DNA of 36,755 bases. Source: a virus. The position numbers were made by a program, and so were the translations under genes. The stretch is taken from the IMG/VR virus record IMGVR_UViG_3300035703_000231, positions 1 to 36,755 of that record; one strand, 5' to 3'. The notes beneath the pieces were generated by a model, which did not search any database, had not been told where the DNA came from, and saw only the letters and a program-made list of their open reading frames with translations. The first letter of the stretch is position 1, and the number at the start of each line of letters is the position of its first letter. This document shows positions 18,004 through 27,159 of this stretch, piece after piece.

Positions 18004-19904
18004 CCCCTTGGTCTACCATTGGACTAATTACTTATAAAAGGACATACGCCCGTCGTCTGAACGAGCAAGACGTCAACTCTCCCACTGAAGAGTTTGACGA
18101 CACCATCAATCGCGTCATTACCGCCGCTAATGCCCAACTCGGCTGCAACTTCACCGACGAAGAGCAGGATCGCCTGCGTCGCTACATGCTTGAACTGAAG
18201 GGCACCGTTGCCGGTCGATTCCTGTGGCAACTCGGCACCGACACCGTTGGTCGACTCGGTCTGTCGTCGCTGCAAAACTGCGCCTTCACCGTCGTTGACA
18301 AGCCGGTTGAGCCGTTCACTTGGGCTATGGATTTGCTGATGCTCGGTAGCGGCGTTGGTTACAACATTCAGCGCGAGAACGTGGACAAGCTGCCCCCGGT
18401 CAATGACAACTTCAAGACGCCTGTCCGCACTGACAGCGCTGATGCTGACTTCATCGTGCCTGATAGCCGTGAAGGTTGGGTTGCCCTGCTCGGCAAGACG
18501 CTCAAAGCCGCCTTCCTTGCCCACAAGAGCGGCAAGCAGACGTTCACCTATTCGACGCAACTGATTCGCTCTAAGGGTGCTCCTATCAAGGGCTTTGGCG
18601 GTACTGCCAGTGGCCCCGAGGATCTGGTGTGGGGAATCAGCGAAATCGGTAAGGTGTTGGAGAAGCGTGCCGGTAAGAAGATTCGTCCCGTTGATGCTCT
18701 CGACATGATGAATATTATTGGCGCTGTTGTGGTTGCCGGTAATGTGCGTCGCTCGGCACAGATTGCCATTGGTGATCCTGACGATGTCGAATATCTGTTG
18801 GCTAAGCGTTGGGACATGGGCAACATTCCTTCGTGGCGTGCCATGTCGAACAACAGCGTTGTTTGCCACGACGTGACCGACCTTCACGACTTCTTTTGGG
18901 ACGGATATGAAGGCAAGGGTGAACCCTATGGCTTGATCAATCTGAAGCTGTCGCGCAAGATTGGTCTGCTCGGTGACACCCGTTATCCCGATCCGAAGGT
19001 GCAGGGCTACAACCCCTGTGCCGAACAGAGTCTTGCAGATAAGGAAACGTGTTGCCTTGCCGAAATCTTCCTACCCAACATCTCTTCGTATGAGGAATTT
19101 GTTGACGTGGCAAAGTTGCTCTATCGCATTAACAAGCATTCGCTTGCTCTGCCGTGCCATCTGAAGGGTACGGAAGAAATTGTGCATGCCAATATGCGGA
19201 TGGGCATCGGAGTCACTGGCGTGCTGCAATGCACCGAAGAGCAGAAGGGTTGGTTGCGTCGCGCTTATGACGAACTGCGTGCGTTTGACAAGCAATACAG
19301 CGAGGCTAACAACTTCCCTGAATCGGTGAAGCTGACGACAGTGAAGCCGTCTGGTACGCTGTCGTTGCTGCCCGGTGTCACTCCCGGTTGTCATCCTGCG
19401 TATGCTCGGTTCATGATTCGTCGTATTCGTATCAGCAGCAATCACCCTCTGGTGCAAGTCTGCCGCGACCACGGCTATCATGTCGAGTATCAGCAGAACT
19501 TCGACGGTAGTGAAGATCGTAGCACGGTGGTAGTGTCGTTCCCGTTCCGTCATCCCGACACTGCGGTGTTGGCGAAGGACATGACTGCCATCGATCAATT
19601 GGAGACAATTAAGTGGCTGCAAGAGAACTGGAGCGATAACAGTGTTAGCTGCACTGTCTATTATCGCAAGGAAGAGTTGCCCGAGATTCGTAAATACTTG
19701 AAGAAGTATTACAAGAACTCGCACAAGAGTCTGTCGTTCCTGTTGCATTCGGAACATGGTTTCAAGCAAGCACCGCTTGAGGAAATCACCGAAGAGCAAT
19801 ACAATGCACTGGTGGCTTCGACCCGGCTGATTACGAAGGTTGAAGAGGCTAACATTGGATTGGACGATAGCGAATGTGCAGGGGGTGCTTGCCCGATTCG
19901 CTGA
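17967..19904 (+). CDS. nrdJ: Class II (adenosylcobalamin-dependent) ribonucleotide reductase
   Basis: 645 residues, similar in plan to the monomeric Lactobacillus leichmannii enzyme (739). Catalytic groups: C105 in 'LQNCAF' and C362 in 'ETCCLAE' form the reducible pair; N349, C351 (thiyl radical) and E353 lie in 'YNPCAEQ', and the C351-C362 distance matches the family. 'VKPSGTLSLLPG' is the phosphate loop. The C-terminal CAGGACPIR carries the Cys pair that reloads the active site. It makes deoxynucleotides independent of oxygen but needs B12 from the host. The start at 17967 lies inside the HNH gene with AAAGGA 12 bases upstream. A strong terminator follows. Confidence 0.95.
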   Translation: MDNTNQAKENIVTPWSTIGLITYKRTYARRLNEQDVNSPTEEFDDTINRVITAANAQLGCNFTDEEQDRLRRYMLELKGTVAGRFLWQLGTDTVGRLGLSSLQNCAFTVVDKPVEPFTWAMDLLMLGSGVGYNIQRENVDKLPPVNDNFKTPVRTDSADADFIVPDSREGWVALLGKTLKAAFLAHKSGKQTFTYSTQLIRSKGAPIKGFGGTASGPEDLVWGISEIGKVLEKRAGKKIRPVDALDMMNIIGAVVVAGNVRRSAQIAIGDPDDVEYLLAKRWDMGNIPSWRAMSNNSVVCHDVTDLHDFFWDGYEGKGEPYGLINLKLSRKIGLLGDTRYPDPKVQGYNPCAEQSLADKETCCLAEIFLPNISSYEEFVDVAKLLYRINKHSLALPCHLKGTEEIVHANMRMGIGVTGVLQCTEEQKGWLRRAYDELRAFDKQYSEANNFPESVKLTTVKPSGTLSLLPGVTPGCHPAYARFMIRRIRISSNHPLVQVCRDHGYHVEYQQNFDGSEDRSTVVVSFPFRHPDTAVLAKDMTAIDQLETIKWLQENWSDNSVSCTVYYRKEELPEIRKYLKKYYKNSHKSLSFLLHSEHGFKQAPLEEITEEQYNALVASTRLITKVEEANIGLDDSECAGGACPIR

Positions 19905-19923
19905 TAATCCAGTGATATAACGG

Positions 19924-19957
19924 AGCCGCTGTTGGGAAACCTTCAGCGGCTTTTTTC
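19924..19957 (+). terminator. Intrinsic terminator after the ribonucleotide reductase gene
   Basis: AGCCGCTG (19924-19931) pairs with CAGCGGCT (19944-19951), followed by TTTTTT. An extended -10-like TGATATAAC (19913-19921) lies immediately upstream but has no -35 partner. Confidence 0.9.
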
Positions 19958-19970
19958 ATAAAGGAACTCA

Positions 19971-20738
19971 ATGAAGCGTGCTGCCAAGACCGTCACTGAA
20001 CGTGTCAGGAAAGAAAAGTTTGTTCGTGATGATTTCCCCGTTCTAACTCCTAGAAACGAAAATCAAAAGATACTTCTTGAAGAGCTAAGGCGTAGCACAT
20101 TAGTAGTTGCAGCGGGCAGTGCAGGAACGGGCAAGACCATTATGGCTTGTTGGCATGCGGCCAAGAAGCTGCATCACGGCGACGTGAAGAAGGTAGTACT
20201 CATCAGGGCATACCAACCCCTCGCGGGGCGGTCTATCGGGTTCCTGCCGGGTTCTCTTGACGAGAAGCTGATGCCTTACTATCAGCAGATGATTGACTAC
20301 TTCGAAGACTATCTCGGCAAAGCCACCACTGAGATTCATCTTAAACAAAAGACGATTGAGATTTGTTCGCTTGAAACTATTCGCGGACGCTCTTGGGAAA
20401 GGGCCATCATCATCGTTGACGAGGCGCAGTCGCTATTCGTTCCCGAAGTGCAGGCGCTTGTCACTCGCATCGGTGAAGGCAGTCAGATGATCTTCTGCGG
20501 TGACAACAGCGGAACGCAAACAGATGTCCGAGTCGGCACAGACGGCTTGACATACCTAGAGCAGCTTGTGGTACGATACGACATAGCCGACACCGCTTTC
20601 GTCAAGTTCACCCGCGACGACATTGTGCGATCAGGCATCACGAAGGAATTCGTTGTTGCATTCGAAGAGGAACTATGCAGGCGTGACCCGCTAGTTACTC
20701 TGGCTGATATTGATAAACAATTTAAGAAGGGTAGATGA
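19971..20738 (+). CDS. phoH: PhoH-like ATPase
   Basis: 255 residues, AAAGGAACTCA upstream. Walker A 'GSAGTGKT' (49-56), 'RAYQPLAGRSIGFLPGSLDEKL' (PhoH signature, about 79-100), Walker B 'IIIVDEAQ' (146-153) and 'MIFCGDNSGTQTD'. PhoH proteins are RecA/SF1-type P-loop ATPases common in phages, with reported roles in RNA processing or phosphate stress but no settled function. It lies immediately downstream of the terminator and heads the last group of rightward genes. Confidence 0.93.
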   Translation: MKRAAKTVTERVRKEKFVRDDFPVLTPRNENQKILLEELRRSTLVVAAGSAGTGKTIMACWHAAKKLHHGDVKKVVLIRAYQPLAGRSIGFLPGSLDEKLMPYYQQMIDYFEDYLGKATTEIHLKQKTIEICSLETIRGRSWERAIIIVDEAQSLFVPEVQALVTRIGEGSQMIFCGDNSGTQTDVRVGTDGLTYLEQLVVRYDIADTAFVKFTRDDIVRSGITKEFVVAFEEELCRRDPLVTLADIDKQFKKGR

Positions 20739-20929
20739 TGGAAGTGTTGATTCGCACGCGATTGGGTATCGGGCTTGATATTGAGCACAACGAAGAAATT
20801 TGTTATCGCGCAGAAGATGAGAAGGGTAAAGAAGTATTGCTTTGCTATGTTGGACTGCTGATAAAGGTTCCGTTTTTGACGATCCACATCGGTGACTTCG
20901 TAGACCGACGGGACATGGCTGATGATTGA
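20735..20929 (+). CDS. Small protein, unknown function
   Basis: 64 residues (63 from the second ATG at 20738), overlapping the phoH stop. Beta-rich with alternating charged residues ('VLIRTRLGIGLDIEHNEEI', 'KVPFLTIHIGDFVDR'). The position and ATG overlap imply coupling. No family is recognised. Confidence 0.55.
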   Translation: MMEVLIRTRLGIGLDIEHNEEICYRAEDEKGKEVLLCYVGLLIKVPFLTIHIGDFVDRRDMADD

Positions 20930-21410
20930 GGTTGAAATCACTGACGACATGATTAGTCGTGCGCGTAAAAAGGCGAAGGAGATGGGTACGCTGAAGAACA
21001 GCATTACCTTTGGTATGGGCAACCTCATCGGGTTCATCGGTGAGGAAGTCGCTGCCCACGTCTTCGCTGTACACGGTAAGTCGGTTGATCCGACGAACAC
21101 CTACGATTACGACATGATTGTGGACGGTGAGCGCGTTGACGTGAAGACGAAGTCAACCTCTGTTGCTCCGTTGCCGCACTACAGCAACAGCGTTGCCAAC
21201 TTCAACACGAAGCAGGAGTGCGACCACTACGCTTTCGTGCGCGTGAAGAAGGACTTGACAACGGCATGGTGGTGCGGTGTATACTCCAAAGACCAGTTCT
21301 TCAAAGACGCTGTGTTTATGAAGAAAGGGCAACTCGACGCCGACAACCGATATACGGTTAAGGCAGACTGTTACAATCTTCCCATTTCTCAACTAAAGGA
21401 TATGATATGA
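20922..21410 (+). CDS. PD-(D/E)XK-like nuclease candidate
   Basis: 162 residues. 'FIGEEVAAHVF' (Glu in helix 1), 'NTYDYDMIVDGERVDVKTK' (Asp, then D-V-K) give the E...D...(D/E)xK order of the restriction-endonuclease fold; 'CDHYAFVRV' and 'WWCGVYSKDQF' fit the following strands. Proteins of this form are common in phages and may be repair or structure-specific nucleases; a role like T7 endonuclease I is possible but not shown. It overlaps the preceding gene by 8 bases. Confidence 0.65.
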   Translation: MIEVEITDDMISRARKKAKEMGTLKNSITFGMGNLIGFIGEEVAAHVFAVHGKSVDPTNTYDYDMIVDGERVDVKTKSTSVAPLPHYSNSVANFNTKQECDHYAFVRVKKDLTTAWWCGVYSKDQFFKDAVFMKKGQLDADNRYTVKADCYNLPISQLKDMI

Positions 21411-21610
21411 GAATTGATAAGAACTTTTTCATTTCGAAAGAGTCCATGTTTGCATTCGAAGAAGGCTACTACGCCTTTAAGCGCGGATGGGTTGTGTGCA
21501 AGTACAATCCCGAAACGCTCAAGGGCAAGGAGTGGCAGCGTGGATTTGACCTCGCCTATTTCGACAATCTTAAAAAGGTGAGTGCAGATGCAACAAAACG
21601 AATCGCTTGA
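21407..21610 (+). CDS. Ribosome-modulation-factor-like small protein
   Basis: 67 residues, ATGA-coupled. 'FAFEEGYYAFKRGW....NPETLKGKEWQRGFDLAY' follows the G-x2-A...G....NP......W..GF pattern seen in RMF and RMF-like phage proteins. RMF dimerises 70S ribosomes in resting E. coli; whether this protein touches ribosomes is only inferred from the motif. Confidence 0.5.
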   Translation: MRIDKNFFISKESMFAFEEGYYAFKRGWVVCKYNPETLKGKEWQRGFDLAYFDNLKKVSADATKRIA

Positions 21611-21788
21611 AGGCACCATCATTCTCAAGGCGACGGAAGACGCGCTTGACATGTTCGTCAGCAGCGGATTGACGAAGGAAGAGGTGATGGGTTTGTTGTT
21701 TGAGGCGCTGTCGGCATTGGACGACAACGAAACGCCACTGGATGAGCCACTCCCGTCAGGGTCATTAGGCGTCGGACAACTTCAATAA
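21588..21788 (+). CDS. Small acidic protein, last gene of the rightward block
   Basis: 66 residues from the ATG at 21588 (AAAAAGG upstream; GTG at 21582 is an alternative). Helical and acidic ('MGLLFEALSALDDNETPLDEPLP'). It is followed 9 bases later by the bidirectional terminator. No family is recognised. Confidence 0.5.
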   Translation: MQQNESLEGTIILKATEDALDMFVSSGLTKEEVMGLLFEALSALDDNETPLDEPLPSGSLGVGQLQ

Positions 21789-21797
21789 CTACCAAAG

Positions 21798-21822
21798 AGA
21801 AAGCCCCTTACGGGGCTTTTTC
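21798..21822. terminator. Bidirectional intrinsic terminator between convergent blocks
   Basis: AAAGCCCC (21800-21807), loop TTAC, GGGGCTTT (21812-21819), with TTTTT on the right and AAA to the left. It serves the rightward early block and, read on the other strand, ends the leftward virion gene block; the stop codon of the last virion gene lies at its edge. Confidence 0.9.
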
Positions 21823-23620
21823 ATTTGCGTCGGACGAGTCCACCTTTGTTGAATTTGTCAGTGATATTAAGTAAGTCATTACCAACTTTTGAGTCTGTAC
21901 CCGCCCTTAAACCGCGCTCGGCAATTGCGACAAGCCGTCCCATGTTGTCTGCCTTCTCACTCATGCCAAACTTCTGCAACGCATCACGCAATCCTTTGAG
22001 ATAATCCGACCTATAGAACAAACTGGTCATGTCGTACTCGTAGCTTTCACCAATACCACTACGAACGTTTGAGATGCGTCCAAGCTTTGCAGAATTATTG
22101 AGATAGTCGCGGACGAGAGAATACGCCCGTGTTGCTGACGTCTTATCAAACTCTTTGTAAACGGGATACACAGCAGCTTCGTCGTTAAGTTTATCTTGCA
22201 GCTTACGCTTAGCGGTTAGAATTTCTTCATATTGCTTACCTTTCGGTGCAATTTCATCAACATTCTTTCCCATCTTCATCTTGTCAGATTCGATATATGC
22301 CGATTCTGTTTCGTAGAAGCCAGAAGTGCGCGGCAAACGCAATGCGCGAGTACCCGTTGGCGATCCGGTGATGGTGCGGGCGGTGGCGTCCAAGTCTTTA
22401 TCTTTATACTCGCTCGGCTTCATGTTCACGCGGGTGAAGATGTAGTCTGCGTAAGGAATCTTCTTCTCAAGAATGTTTTCAGCGGTGCCACCAAAGCCGG
22501 TGGCGGGATTGAAATTGAGAGCAATGTCGGTTGTCATCGACGTGGAGCCTGTACGCAACTCTTGTTGTGCCGTGCGCTTAGACAGCGAAGGACGGCGAAA
22601 GCCATCGGCTTCAATCGACGCAATCTTTTCCGTAGATCCACCGTGATAGAGAGTGATGTCGGGAGTGTCGGCATACTTCTTCTTCAGCCGATCATATTCC
22701 TTTTGTTTCTCTTCCATCAACTTAATGATGCGGCGGTTGTCACTGCGAATAACCGGATCGTATTCTTGACCATATTTGTAACGGAACTCGCCCAGTGCAA
22801 CATCCAACACCGGTTCATCAAACCGTTGAGCCTGCGGCATCGATGACAACTCTTTGTAGTTTTGTTCACGAAGCTGTCGAATCTCTTCCAGTATCTGATT
22901 GCTTTGAGCACCCTGACTTGTTCCGAGTTTACCGCTGAAGATGCTTTTCTTGTTATCAATGGGTTCGGCAGGAATAACGTCTTCTTCACCGGTAATATCT
23001 GCTTTGGGCTTTTGCGCCTTAGCCTCTTCCACTTCAGCAACAACTTCGTCAATATTCTTAGCCTTCGATTGCACGTCAAAGGGCATGTCATATTGATTGG
23101 TCTTGTCACCGAACAGGGTAATTGCCTTCTTTTGCAGTTCGTTGGCAAACTTCTCAGGATTCTTCTTTAGCTTCGTATATGCGCTCGGCATGAGGAAGCT
23201 GTCCTCAAGCGCCTTCTCAGCTTCGGCGTATTGATCATCGCTGAACGCTTTGTTGGGGAAGTTATAGGGCGACTCAGTCGCAGCAGGGGTCGGCAAAGCT
23301 TCTTCGGTCTGCGAAGCGATGCCTTCTTTCTTTGCCAATTGTTCCGACAACGACAGCACCACTTCGTCTGATGCCTCAGCCATCTTCTGCGACGACTCAG
23401 ACAGCGGAATGCTCATCTCCACCTCTCGCGGCAGTTCGTCTGCGGCAGAGGTAGCCTTGATCGATTTCGTCGCCTTAGACGCCGTTTTAGGCGTAACCAG
23501 AGGCATCTTAGCCGGTGCTGCGCTGACGGCTTCCTCCGACGCCTGCTCCGAAAGCGACAGCGCCACCTTCGGCGCTGCCTTCGTCACTGCTTTACTTACG
23601 AGTTTGCTAACGATGCCCAT
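21821..23620 (-). CDS. Putative virion protein with ADP-ribosyltransferase-like domain
   Basis: 599 residues. The first 120 are Ala/Ser/Glu/Pro-rich and probably disordered, with LSLSEQ twice (21-26 and 89-94). A helical middle follows, then about residues 321-445 look like the ADP-ribosyltransferase superfamily: 'ITLYHGGSTEKIASIEADGF' (first strand; His as in H-Y-E or replacing the R), 'TGSTSMTTD' (S-T-S strand) and 'FYETESAY' (an E-x-E turn, E437-E439). It ends NKGGLVRRK. It lies at the end of the virion gene block, behind large internal-protein-like genes, so it may be ejected into the host as T4 Alt is. The transferase call rests on motif order only. Confidence 0.55.
   Translation of the reverse strand: MGIVSKLVSKAVTKAAPKVALSLSEQASEEAVSAAPAKMPLVTPKTASKATKSIKATSAADELPREVEMSIPLSESSQKMAEASDEVVLSLSEQLAKKEGIASQTEEALPTPAATESPYNFPNKAFSDDQYAEAEKALEDSFLMPSAYTKLKKNPEKFANELQKKAITLFGDKTNQYDMPFDVQSKAKNIDEVVAEVEEAKAQKPKADITGEEDVIPAEPIDNKKSIFSGKLGTSQGAQSNQILEEIRQLREQNYKELSSMPQAQRFDEPVLDVALGEFRYKYGQEYDPVIRSDNRRIIKLMEEKQKEYDRLKKKYADTPDITLYHGGSTEKIASIEADGFRRPSLSKRTAQQELRTGSTSMTTDIALNFNPATGFGGTAENILEKKIPYADYIFTRVNMKPSEYKDKDLDATARTITGSPTGTRALRLPRTSGFYETESAYIESDKMKMGKNVDEIAPKGKQYEEILTAKRKLQDKLNDEAAVYPVYKEFDKTSATRAYSLVRDYLNNSAKLGRISNVRSGIGESYEYDMTSLFYRSDYLKGLRDALQKFGMSEKADNMGRLVAIAERGLRAGTDSKVGNDLLNITDKFNKGGLVRRK
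22286..22660 (-). other. ADP-ribosyltransferase-like segment
   Basis: Codons for about residues 321-445 of the 599-residue protein: LYHGGS, GSTSMTTD and ETES in order, with a strand-rich spacing like toxin-type transferases. Confidence 0.45.
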
Positions 23621-23622
23621 TG

Positions 23623-26600
23623 TTATTTCCCAAACAAACGATTCATCTGTTGTACCACACCGCCGACTGCAAATTGCTGTCCACCGAAGTCAGAATACTC
23701 AGGCAATTTGTCGTAGGCTTTGTCTTCCTCCATCGTCCTGCCGCCATGATCACGGGCATAACGCTGATTGACAATCTTCTTCTTCTCTGCCGACAGTCGC
23801 ATGTATTCAATGCGGCTTAGTTTCTCAGGAAAATCTTGAGCGAATTGACCTTCGGTTCGCGCCTTTGCAATTTCGACAGCCTTACTGATGGCGTTATCGA
23901 TCATCACCTTCTTTTCTTCACTCAGCCCTTGCTTATAATCAGGGCGAGTAATTACTTCGTTAACGAAATCGATAGCAAACTTGTTCGTGTTCTCAATGAA
24001 CAAACGATCAAAGTCTTTGTCACCACTCGGACGACCATATCGCTTATACAGATCGGTGCTGTGCTTGATGATTTCCTTCTCAGCCTCCGTGCGATTGGGA
24101 ATAGTGCGGAAGCCGACGAGTCGATTAAAGAATTCGCCTTCCTTAGACGGCGTCTGTTGCTCTTCAAAACGAACGACAGCGGGTGGCAGAGATTCTTTGA
24201 CGACAGGGAGTTTCGCCTGAACCCGTTGCTGTGCAGCCTCGACCATGCGCTCGCCTGCGGTGTCAGCGGTCAACACGTTGGGGTCACGCGCCATTACTGC
24301 TTCATCGCCACGAATCAGGTCGAACATGTCGAAGATTTGCTTCGTCACAAACGGCTGCGTGAAACGGCCCATGAAGTCACCGGCAATTTTACCGAGTCCT
24401 TCAAGAAAGGCTTTGCCGCTCTCATCGCTCTGAGTCAACTCCGTCAGAGTTTGCAGGAAACTATGTTGAGTACCGGCAGGGGTTTTGAAGCCAACGATGT
24501 TCTCAATAATATCCTTTGCAGGGGCATTACCAGTACCACCGGCTACATCACGCGCAAGCCAATCGGCAAGGCCGAGATAGGGCGCAAGCGGAAAGATAGA
24601 TTTCACATCGACAACACCACCGTCCGCCTTCACTTCGTTCCAATTGGTGTCGAGATTGTTCTTGCGATACTCATATGCAGCGGCAAGAGCGCCAAGACCG
24701 ACAGTAGCCTGAATAGCCTTTGTAGCGCCCTCACGCGCCACCATCTCAGCCTTCTCCAGTTGACCGGCAGCACGAAGTTTAGCCGCTTGTGTCGCGTATT
24801 CGGTAGCGCCGATAAATCCCAACGGGCTATATTTGTATTGGAAGGCAATGGCGTTGGTAATGAATCGCGGGAACGGAATAGCCAACGACATGCCGGGGGC
24901 TTCCGCAACACGAACAAATTGACCACCGATCTTTTCGAACGAGTCTTCAAACGCAGAGAACGACTTCGCGTAAATCTGTGGCGTGTACGAGAAGGTGTCT
25001 TTGAACGAGTTATCCAGTGCCTTCTTCAACACAGACGTGGGAATATCTTTGTTCTGTGACAGCACATCCTTATACAGATCAACGCCAACACGACGCAGTT
25101 CTTGATCAAGCGACGCAACAAACGACGCACGACGATACATGCCATCCATTGCGTTATTGAGCGTCTGCGACCAACGGGCAAGTTTGCTGACGTTGTCCAT
25201 TTCGGTGTCTTGCGTTGCCGTAGAAATACGACTGAGCAACGACGGATTATTCTCCAACACCTTCTCAGTAATGTCTTCAGCGAGTCCGGTCTTCCGCATG
25301 TAGTAGAACGTGCCGATAGCATCCTTGAACGCATCGCCCATCGTCTGACGCAACACCGTCAACTTCTGCCCATCAGCAGCGCTCAGTGCAGTGCCAACGC
25401 TATATCGAATGCCTTCGACCATCTGCACGCCGGTCTTCAACGAAACGCCAATGGTGTTACCGACGATGTTACGCGCCAAAGTGTCGATACCGGAAGTGAT
25501 AATTGCCTTCGACTCACGCTCAACGCGCTGAACGGCTTGACCAAACTTTGTCAGCGCACCGACTTGGTCGTTGTCAACACCATACAACTCTTCCATGCGC
25601 TTGTTGAAACCGGGGTCGATTTCACGCATGCGATTGAGTGCGCGAGAGGCAACGGAGTAACTCTGCAAAATCTTACCGGCTTCAGACGCAGTGGTCTTCG
25701 TCATCGCGGCAAACTGATCGGGGGTAAGACCAACCTTGTTGACGGCAGATTCAAGCGCTGCATTATCGAACTTGTCCAACTCCGAAAGCGTGCGATATAC
25801 GGCATCGCTAATTTGTTCTTTAGCAGGATTGAAACCAAACTGATCAGGACTGTCCTTCATCAGTTGCAGCGCCATGCGAACAGCGGTCTTGCTGTACGCT
25901 TCCTGCACTTTGCTATCGGTGACAGCCGTTGCCGGGTCTACTTGTTCCAGTAGCGACTTACCATACGATTTCACATATTCCGAATGAACTTGATCGAAAT
26001 CGCGAGTCATCGCTGCAGCGATGTTTTGCTCAGTCGGTGTCAGCGGTGCAGAAGGATTAGCGGTGGTGACGTTACGACGAACGAGTTCTTCGCCAATAAT
26101 CTCACCTTTTTCTTTGATGGTCGGAGCCTTTGTTGCCTTGGCAGAAACAGCGCCGCTGATCACGCCTGTCAGCATCGCTCCACGAACGGTGCGCCAAGCA
26201 TCAAACTCAGGCACTTCCTCACCGAGCGCACGCGCAGTCTCTTGTTCTGCACGCTGCGAAGTAATATCGGCAGCAGCACCCGCCGCCATTTCAACAGCGG
26301 TAGACGCACCAACTTCGGCGCGTTTTGCAACACGACTCAGGGCTTCCTTCTCAAGACGACGATTCAGCGGTTCGGTGACGAGTTTCTTGCCGCCTTGACG
26401 AACAACAGTAGACGACACCACTTTACCGGCTGCGGGGCCGACATATGTAACGGGATCGGAAATGATTGACTTCGCAATATCCCATGCCGCTCGCCACTGA
26501 CCGGGAGCATCACCGGCTTTCTCATACAAGTCGCGACCAACAGCAATTGCTTGCGCTACATCGGCACCAGAGTTCTTCAGCGCCAACAACTCAGGGATAG

Positions 26601-27159
26601 TACCAAAGACGGTGTTAAATTCGGCAAAGCGACGATTGCTATAGAAGCGATTAACGAAGTCTTCCCGAGTTTCTTTCTCGGCATCGAACGTCTTCTGACC
26701 AACCGCCTTCATGTAACTGTTAGCCATGTTGAACAACTCATCGTTCTTAACGATTTGTTCAAACGGAATCTCACGCGCCTTCTGCTCGGCTTTACGTTGT
26801 TCGATGTTCTGCTGACGTTGTTTACCCTGAATGGCATAGACGCCAAAGGCGGCACCGCCCTTGCTCTCAACCGGAGCCATCGTAGACGGAGCAAGTCCGG
26901 TGTCGACGCCATATTGCTGTCGATACATATTCGCTTGAGCGCGAATACCTTCGATGGTTGTGGGAGCCTTTGCTTCGCGTGCAAGACGAGGCTCAAGAGG
27001 AATGTCGTCAGCCGGTACAGCCGCAGCAGCCCGCTTCGGCGCGGCAACGGCGAAGTCAGGCATGTCGTCCATCGGCACGGCAACAGACTTAGTTGCCTTT
27101 GGTGCCGGGAAGGATGAAGGAAGATCGTCGTCAGGAACTCGCATTAGAGGTATTCCCAC
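23623..27159 (-). CDS. Large internal virion protein
   Basis: 1178 residues. The N-terminus has three copies of VPxDDxP at residues 8, 28 and 48, an exact 20-residue period. The body is mostly helical with Gln/Arg/Ala-rich segments ('IQGKQRQQNIEQRKAEQKARE') and a region with hydrophobic helices (about 690-800, 'FPRFITNAIAFQYKYSPLGF', 'ATVGLGALAAAYEYRK'). It ends with 'FAVGGVVQQMNRLFGK'. Size, composition and place next to other large helical proteins match ejected internal proteins of podovirus-type phages such as T7 gp15/gp16, but no lytic transglycosylase motif was recognised. It overlaps the upstream gene by 16 bases. Confidence 0.65.
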   Translation of the reverse strand: MGIPLMRVPDDDLPSSFPAPKATKSVAVPMDDMPDFAVAAPKRAAAAVPADDIPLEPRLAREAKAPTTIEGIRAQANMYRQQYGVDTGLAPSTMAPVESKGGAAFGVYAIQGKQRQQNIEQRKAEQKAREIPFEQIVKNDELFNMANSYMKAVGQKTFDAEKETREDFVNRFYSNRRFAEFNTVFGTIPELLALKNSGADVAQAIAVGRDLYEKAGDAPGQWRAAWDIAKSIISDPVTYVGPAAGKVVSSTVVRQGGKKLVTEPLNRRLEKEALSRVAKRAEVGASTAVEMAAGAAADITSQRAEQETARALGEEVPEFDAWRTVRGAMLTGVISGAVSAKATKAPTIKEKGEIIGEELVRRNVTTANPSAPLTPTEQNIAAAMTRDFDQVHSEYVKSYGKSLLEQVDPATAVTDSKVQEAYSKTAVRMALQLMKDSPDQFGFNPAKEQISDAVYRTLSELDKFDNAALESAVNKVGLTPDQFAAMTKTTASEAGKILQSYSVASRALNRMREIDPGFNKRMEELYGVDNDQVGALTKFGQAVQRVERESKAIITSGIDTLARNIVGNTIGVSLKTGVQMVEGIRYSVGTALSAADGQKLTVLRQTMGDAFKDAIGTFYYMRKTGLAEDITEKVLENNPSLLSRISTATQDTEMDNVSKLARWSQTLNNAMDGMYRRASFVASLDQELRRVGVDLYKDVLSQNKDIPTSVLKKALDNSFKDTFSYTPQIYAKSFSAFEDSFEKIGGQFVRVAEAPGMSLAIPFPRFITNAIAFQYKYSPLGFIGATEYATQAAKLRAAGQLEKAEMVAREGATKAIQATVGLGALAAAYEYRKNNLDTNWNEVKADGGVVDVKSIFPLAPYLGLADWLARDVAGGTGNAPAKDIIENIVGFKTPAGTQHSFLQTLTELTQSDESGKAFLEGLGKIAGDFMGRFTQPFVTKQIFDMFDLIRGDEAVMARDPNVLTADTAGERMVEAAQQRVQAKLPVVKESLPPAVVRFEEQQTPSKEGEFFNRLVGFRTIPNRTEAEKEIIKHSTDLYKRYGRPSGDKDFDRLFIENTNKFAIDFVNEVITRPDYKQGLSEEKKVMIDNAISKAVEIAKARTEGQFAQDFPEKLSRIEYMRLSAEKKKIVNQRYARDHGGRTMEEDKAYDKLPEYSDFGGQQFAVGGVVQQMNRLFGK

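Noticed and set aside
19913-19921. Extended -10 TGATATAAC before the RNR terminator
   Set aside because: No -35 at a proper distance, and the transcript would start inside the terminator hairpin.
23836-25059. 407-codon open frame on the + strand
   Set aside because: Antisense to the 1178-residue virion protein; composition is rich in Cys, Phe and Leu and lacks any family motif.
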